From Methanosarcina flavescens (GTDB taxonomy: Archaea > Halobacteriota > Methanosarcinia > Methanosarcinales > Methanosarcinaceae): a DNA stretch of 64,000 bases. The DNA lies in NCBI RefSeq assembly GCF_001304615.2, contig NZ_CP032683.1, forward strand, positions 434,001 to 498,000, written 5' to 3'. Positions 59,996 to 64,000 of this stretch are shown here, piece after piece; positions within the stretch are counted from its first letter, which is position 1; each line of letters opens with the position of its first letter. A program made the position numbers and the translations under genes. The notes under the pieces were generated by a model, which saw only the letters and a list, made by a program, of their open reading frames with translations, was not told the DNA's origin and made no database searches.

Positions 59996-60151
59996 TCAAC
60001 CCGTGACTTCAAGAACAAGCTGAATTGCTTCCTTGATGTTTTCAAGTGCCTCTTCTTTAGTATCTCCTTCGCTGATAGCAGCAGGAATTTCAAGACACTG
60101 GGCGGTATAGCCTCCCTCATCGAACTCTTCAAGTTTAATTGTAAACCGCAT
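59996..60151 (-). CDS. HicB-like protein, 51 aa
   Basis: The short minus-strand frame begins MRFTIKLEEFDEGGYTAQCL and continues EIPAAISEGDTKEEALENIK to EVTG. This is the RNase H-like fold of HicB antitoxins (type II toxin-antitoxin), cut down to the core. It normally pairs with HicA, an mRNA interferase with a dsRBD-like fold. No HicA is visible next to it, so it is orphaned here. ATG 60151 has no strong SD. Confidence 0.8.
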   Translation of the reverse strand: MRFTIKLEEFDEGGYTAQCLEIPAAISEGDTKEEALENIKEAIQLVLEVTG

Positions 60152-60280
60152 AGATATTAATTAGTAATTTTGATATTAATATACTTCTGAATCCCAAGTT
60201 CACACCTCTTACTACAATTGTAATCTCCCTAGAATCAAAACGAAAAAAATTACTACATAATGCGAGAATAAACTCGACGA

Positions 60281-60439
60281 GAGAATTCACCATCATACTG
60301 AGAAGGATGAGATGGAATCTACGCAGCTTATGTTCCCGAACTTCCGGGATGTCACACGCAGGCAAAGACACTTGACGAATTAAACAGGGGAATAAAGGAA
60401 GCAATTGAGCTCTATCTTGAGGTTAAGCCCCAAAAGTAA
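60281..60439 (+). pseudogene. Frameshifted HicB-like relic
   Basis: The plus strand reads IYAAYVPELPGCHTQAKTLD and ELNRGIKEAIELYLEVKPQK before TAA, the C-terminal HicB pattern (VPELPGCHTQ). Upstream, TTCACCATCATA..GAGAAGGATGAG encodes FTII and EKDE in shifted frames, so about three small indels separate the pieces. It is a second, dead HicB near the intact one, on the opposite strand. Confidence 0.7.
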
Positions 60440-60448
60440 AAAAATCGG

Positions 60449-61081
60449 TTACTTTCTCCCACTCTCCACCAGCTTCTCGTTTGCGGTCAGGATCTCGACT
60501 CCGAGTTCGCTGAAATCCTTGTCATGGGTTACGAAAACCATATTTTTTGCGCGGCAGATCTGGGCAAAGAGGAGGTCGTTGAAATCATATTTTCCCTGCT
60601 CGAAAAGGTCCATGACTTTTGGAAGGTCTATTGCCTGAAGTTCGGGGTCGCAGGCAAGGGTATTTCTAAGGATTTTTCTCACATTGTAGGCGATATCCTG
60701 GGCGATTGCCCGGAAGGCAAGAGAGTTTCGAAATTCTTTGAACCGCGTAAAATTGGTCTGCTGCTTGAACTCTATTCTGGCGAAGGCATTTATGAATTCT
60801 GAGATTATCATGCAGTTTATATAGATCGTGCCATCGGAGTTCCGGATTTCCTTCAGGGCTCTGGAGTAGGCGTCCGACCTCTGGTCAGGCCAGCCGATAG
60901 GACCGTAGATGTACAGCCAGATATTGGTGTCAAAGAAATAGCCTTTTCCTTCGGGAAAATCATATTCGTCTATGGAATGGACTTTTAAAGGGAGAAATTC
61001 TGCCGGCCTGGATGCTCCGGCGCGAAGCCTCGGGCGGCGCTTCACAGGATAAACGGTTGCGCGGTGAATGCTCTTACGCAT
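60449..61081 (-). CDS. PIN-domain protein (VapC-like RNase), second gene of a coupled pair
   Basis: The 210-aa protein has a basic N-terminal extension of about 50 residues (MRKSIHRATVYPVKRRPRLR) and then a PIN domain with the four acidic active-site residues: FFDTNIWLY, ISEFINAFA, YDFNDLLFAQ and VTHDKDFSELG. PIN proteins are usually RNases of VapBC toxin-antitoxin modules. It starts at ATG 61081, which overlaps the upstream stop by 8 nt; GGAGGAG is 3-9 nt before it. The preceding STAS-like gene is the likely partner instead of a VapB. Confidence 0.85.
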   Translation of the reverse strand: MRKSIHRATVYPVKRRPRLRAGASRPAEFLPLKVHSIDEYDFPEGKGYFFDTNIWLYIYGPIGWPDQRSDAYSRALKEIRNSDGTIYINCMIISEFINAFARIEFKQQTNFTRFKEFRNSLAFRAIAQDIAYNVRKILRNTLACDPELQAIDLPKVMDLFEQGKYDFNDLLFAQICRAKNMVFVTHDKDFSELGVEILTANEKLVESGRK

Positions 61082-61463
61082 CCTCTTCTCCTCCAAGCAC
61101 GTCTTTTAGCGCCTTTCTACAGGTATACGCGTGCTCAAAATAGGTTTTCGCCCGTTCAGTGACCCTCTTAAGAATAATCTCGTCTTCCTCAGAGATATCC
61201 GTGAATAAGAGACTGTTCTCTATTTGTTCTGCGGGAAAGCAGCCATAAAGCTGCCCTATTGCCGAGTTCAGGAAGGCAGGTGTCAGCTCAGTTATCTCTG
61301 CAAAAGAAAGTTCAATCTTCTTATTTTCGCAGAGCGCGGCTGTAATTTTATTATAAACCTTCTGTCCATCACACGCGGCAACGCAACAATTTTCCCCGGC
61401 AGTTTCAGAAACATTGATTTTTACCCTTTCTTCCGTAAGTATCCCCATATGCTTATTACTCAT
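61074..61463 (-). CDS. STAS-like (DUF4325-type) protein paired with the PIN gene
   Basis: The 129-aa acidic protein has a STAS-like core: VYNKITAALCENKKIELSFA and EITELTPAFLNSAIGQLYG, with a conserved Ser/Thr-N pattern, then an acidic helical tail. STAS-like DUF4325 proteins are often encoded with PIN or other effector genes. It precedes and overlaps the PIN gene, so it probably acts as its antitoxin or regulator. This is inference from gene order. Confidence 0.65.
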   Translation of the reverse strand: MSNKHMGILTEERVKINVSETAGENCCVAACDGQKVYNKITAALCENKKIELSFAEITELTPAFLNSAIGQLYGCFPAEQIENSLLFTDISEEDEIILKRVTERAKTYFEHAYTCRKALKDVLGGEEDA

Positions 61464-61631
61464 AATGGTTTAAAAAGGTCAGGGTTCGAGCCCTAATCCA
61501 GGGTATCTCAAACCTATTTTTCATTAATGTGCTTAGTTGATAGCTTCGTTTTATGTCTTATTCTCGCCACACGGTTTGAGTACCCTGCATACTAGGTTTC
61601 AGCCGATCTTCAGCCGATCTTCAGCCAATCT

Positions 61632-62087
61632 TCAGTCAGCTTTTTTAAAGAAAAGCCAGCCTTTTTCCCCTTTCCCATACTTTGTCCTGATCAAAACATA
61701 ATTCCCTTTCAGTTTTTCTCCTTCAAGTATTACCACAATTTCCTTTTCCTCACGCTTCAAAAGTTCAAAGGTTCCCTTATCCCATATCTCGACCTTGCCG
61801 GCTCCATACTCCCCTGCAGGGATTTCGCCTTCAAAATCGGCATATTCCAGAGGATGATCTTCAGTCTCGACAGCGAGCCTTCGTATGCCTGCTTCTTTAG
61901 GGGGTTCCTTTGGCACAGCCCAGCTTTTCAGAACCCCATCCATCTCCAGGCGGAAATCGTAGTGAAGATTGCGTGCATCATGGCGTTGAACCACAAAAAT
62001 TAGTTTGTCTGAGCTTTTTTTAAGGTCGCTGACTGGCGGCTCAGGAGTCTTCTTAAAGTGTCTCTTTTTCTCGTATTCTTCAAGCAT
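61632..62087 (-). CDS. Stand-alone DNA 3'-phosphoesterase (LigD PE domain)
   Basis: This 151-aa protein is the phosphoesterase module of bacterial LigD, which repairs 3' phosphates and ribonucleotides at DNA ends. Motifs are VVQRHDARNLHYDFRLEMDG (about residues 32-51), SWAVPKEPP, AVETEDHPLEYADFEGEIP (about 73-91) and GTFELL, including the catalytic HDxRxxHYDFRLE. It occurs as a single-domain protein in archaea. No ligase, polymerase or Ku gene is nearby. Confidence 0.92.
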   Translation of the reverse strand: MLEEYEKKRHFKKTPEPPVSDLKKSSDKLIFVVQRHDARNLHYDFRLEMDGVLKSWAVPKEPPKEAGIRRLAVETEDHPLEYADFEGEIPAGEYGAGKVEIWDKGTFELLKREEKEIVVILEGEKLKGNYVLIRTKYGKGEKGWLFFKKAD

Positions 62088-62268
62088 GGAGGATCAATAG
62101 AAAATGTGGTTCTGACGAGATAAAGGTTAATGTGGAAGGTTAGCCTGGATAAGGCAGGTTAATTGGTTAAAACAGGTTGATCTGGTTCAGATTGGCTAAC
62201 ATTGTAAGGACAGGACAGAAGTAAGGAAAAAATAAGAAAAAACTGAAAAAAAATGGAGAAAATAAAGT

Positions 62269-62622
62269 TTATTCTCTACTCCTGGCCAGAGCATAGTCTG
62301 AGTAGATTTTCAAAAACTCTTTGTCGGTTTGCAGCAGTACGGTTTCAAACATTGCTACGTGGATTTTTTCTTTTCTGGCAACATCAAGCAGGATTTTGCA
62401 TATCTCTTCGCTTTTTGCCAGGTTTGCCATCTGCTCATAAATATTGATAGCATCCAGTTCAGCAATCATGGCAGCTCTAAGGATTTCCTTATCAAGGTCC
62501 TCAGGCCTGATTTTCTCAAGGTCTGCAAGTGCTTCCGAAAGCAGATTTTCACCCCCGTTATAAATGTGCCCCATAAAGTATGGAAAGGCAAGAGTAATGT
62601 TTCTTTCTATTGGAAATGCCAA
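62269..62622 (-). CDS. Ferritin-like (rubrerythrin/EncFtn-like) protein
   Basis: The 117-aa protein has a four-helix ferritin-like fold with likely di-iron ligands in LRAAMIAELDAINIYEQMAN (about residues 48-67, ExxxxxxYE) and ARKEKIHVAMFETVL (about 82-96, ExxH). The short two-helix form resembles encapsulated ferritins and the demethoxyubiquinone hydroxylase-like group. No encapsulin gene is visible in the window, so cargo status is unknown. It may handle iron or peroxide stress. Confidence 0.8.
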   Translation of the reverse strand: MAFPIERNITLAFPYFMGHIYNGGENLLSEALADLEKIRPEDLDKEILRAAMIAELDAINIYEQMANLAKSEEICKILLDVARKEKIHVAMFETVLLQTDKEFLKIYSDYALARSRE

Positions 62623-63165
62623 CCTTAATCCGACAACGTATTAAAATTAATTAAAGTTAATTAAATAAATTAAGATTAATTGAATTTATTAAAAATTAAT
62701 TAAATTTGTTATAATTAATTTGGTGTGGTTAAAATTAATTAAGATATTAAGGTTAATTAAAGCGGATTAAAATTAATTATTCAAAATTGGATATTCATTA
62801 AAATTAATCAATTGGAATAAATTTATACAGGTAAATTGAAGATTTGAGTACTCGTAAAGAGTGGTTATATAATCTAAATTTTTATCTAATGAGGATTTCT
62901 TTTTTAGAAAGAATACGGTTTTTCGCTGGCAAATAATCCCCGGTTAGCTTGTAGAGACCATGTAGATGAATAAGCTGTCCGGATATAATAAAGAATTATG
63001 CCCAGTTAATAAAAAATTATGCCCAGTTGGAAAAAGATTTATAGACAAATCTCATAAATAGTTCTACAAGTTTTTGTAAAAATAATGATAGAAATTTATA
63101 TCCTGGTAAGCTTCAAGAAATTATCCAAAAGCTGTCCGGAGACAATCTAGCTGAGGCAAAAAATC
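62623..63165. repeat. Spacer with AAATTAATTAA repeats and short direct repeats
   Basis: No gene is seen. From 62640 to 62800 AATTAATT-type units recur about ten times. AATTATGCCCAGTT is repeated with a 21-bp period (62994 and 63015), and AAGCTGTCCGGA occurs at 62972 and 63129. The right end supplies the promoter of the protease gene. Confidence 0.6.
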
Positions 63166-64000
63166 TTGAAAATAATAGAACTCTCCCTGCTTAGAAGACT
63201 AAAATTTTTTCTGCCTGTTTTTATGGTCTTGTTTTTGTGCCTGCCGGGTAGCCCGGGTTTCGCTGCAGGAAATGCAGAAAACCCTGAAATGCTGCAGAAC
63301 TGCACAGCTTCCACTGGGCCCATCGTTGAACCTGCGATTGAAACGGTACCTATAAATCCCGATTTCCTGGAAAGCTTGCAGCCCTGTTCAATTGAATCTT
63401 TGTCTCTAGTGGATAGGAACGGACAGATTTCAGGTACAGGGTATAAGCCTTCACCTGTCAACCTTCCAGAGCCTGCAACCCCTGAAGGAAGCCATCTAGT
63501 GAGAGCTTCAGGTTCAAATCTTCCGCCGGTTTATGATTTGCGTAATGAAGGGAAAGTAACAACCGCAAAAAACCAGGGAAGAGACGGAAGTTGCTGGGCT
63601 TTTTCAACTATTGCTTCTCTTGAATCATATATCCTGGGAAAAGAAGGAAAAACCTATGATTTTTCCGAAAATAACATGAAAAACCTTGTCACAAGCAGCT
63701 ATCCGCAGGGTTTTGACCTTACTCCGAGTGAAGGTGGCAACGCATTAATATCAACAGCATACCTTTCCCGCTGGAGTGGGCCTGTAGATGAATCTCAAGA
63801 TCCTTATAATGACTCCTCTGTCTATTCGCCCACAGGACTTCCCGTACAGAGACATGTACAGGAGGTGTTTCTCCTTCCAGGAAAGACCGAGCCACTAAAT
63901 AATGAGGTCTTCAAAAGGGCGCTTCTGGAATATGGAGCCGTGTATACAACAATGTACTGGAATCTTGCTTATTATCAGGAGAAAAATCATACATATCGGT
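63166..64000 (+). CDS. Exported papain-like (C1A) cysteine protease, 5' part; runs off the window end
   Basis: The protein starts at TTG 63166, with GAGG 9 nt upstream. An N-terminal signal segment (RLKFFLPVFMVLFLCLPGSP) is followed by a propeptide-like region and the C1A catalytic start: YDLRNEGKVTTAKNQGRDGS and SCWAFSTIASLESYILG, with the active-site Cys in SCWAF. The later SENNMKNL and WSGPVDES segments fit the family. The His and Asn and any surface anchor lie beyond the window. No ATG occurs early, so the start rests on the signal peptide and TTG. Confidence 0.85.
   Translation, partial: MKIIELSLLRRLKFFLPVFMVLFLCLPGSPGFAAGNAENPEMLQNCTASTGPIVEPAIETVPINPDFLESLQPCSIESLSLVDRNGQISGTGYKPSPVNLPEPATPEGSHLVRASGSNLPPVYDLRNEGKVTTAKNQGRDGSCWAFSTIASLESYILGKEGKTYDFSENNMKNLVTSSYPQGFDLTPSEGGNALISTAYLSRWSGPVDESQDPYNDSSVYSPTGLPVQRHVQEVFLLPGKTEPLNNEVFKRALLEYGAVYTTMYWNLAYYQEKNHTYR

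Overview
The window is almost certainly a Methanosarcina chromosome segment. It encodes the methanol-specific methyltransferase set (mtaC, mtaB, mtaA), the Methanosarcinales route to coenzyme M (cysteate synthase plus a fused comDE), the methanogen-type (type 2) seryl-tRNA synthetase, archaeal LonB, CDP-archaeol synthase and a TrmB-like regulator that matches MreA. Intergenic DNA is long and AT-rich, with archaeal TATA boxes and many short tandem repeats.

Layout. 1-4.3 kb: the 5' part of lonB (minus), a TPR gene, and small membrane, zinc-ribbon and exported proteins. 4.3-8.5 kb: coenzyme M synthesis, with cysteate synthase and comDE (plus) converging on a DUF39/ferredoxin sulfurtransferase-like gene (minus). 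8.8-11.1 kb: tRNA-Val, tRNA-Phe and tRNA-Gly, a two-gene operon of a 42-aa protein and a ubiquitin-like SAMP, then the MreA-like regulator. 12.4-16.9 kb: carS, pyrE, purD, argF and tRNA-Leu. 16.9-20 kb: a large surface protein (TolB propeller, PKD, YVTN propeller) whose last PKD and PGF-pre-PGF anchor region is cut off by one in-frame TAA. 20.4-24.9 kb: a MoxR-DUF58-VWA-membrane protein operon. 26.9-32.3 kb: a 16S-23S-5S rRNA operon (minus) driven by five repeated promoter blocks. 33-36.5 kb: mtaCB (plus) converging on mtaA (minus). 37-43 kb: a macro-domain protein and a 1614-aa all-TPR protein. 43-47.3 kb: an accessory patch with a frameshifted GIY-YIG nuclease, a strong RNA-like hairpin, DUF1232, DUF3303, a decayed GNAT and DUF2156. 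47.5-54.9 kb: thiC, topA, rps3ae and serS. 55-62.6 kb: a graveyard of defence and toxin-antitoxin-like genes, holding two halves of a MNT nucleotidyltransferase, a YgiT-like zinc finger remnant, a HNH endonuclease broken by an IS5-like element, DUF4258/DUF2283, HicB copies, a STAS-like/PIN pair, a stand-alone LigD-type phosphoesterase and a ferritin-like protein. The window ends inside an exported papain-like protease gene.

How it fits together. The left third links coenzyme M synthesis, sulfur transfer (SAMP/ThiS fold, DUF39) and a methanogenesis regulator. The centre carries rRNA and methanol-catabolism genes with strong TATA boxes and long leaders. The right third is gene-poor and repeatedly rearranged; its broken genes can be reconstructed on paper (an IS with an exact target duplication, single-base frameshifts, a possible inversion through a MNT gene).
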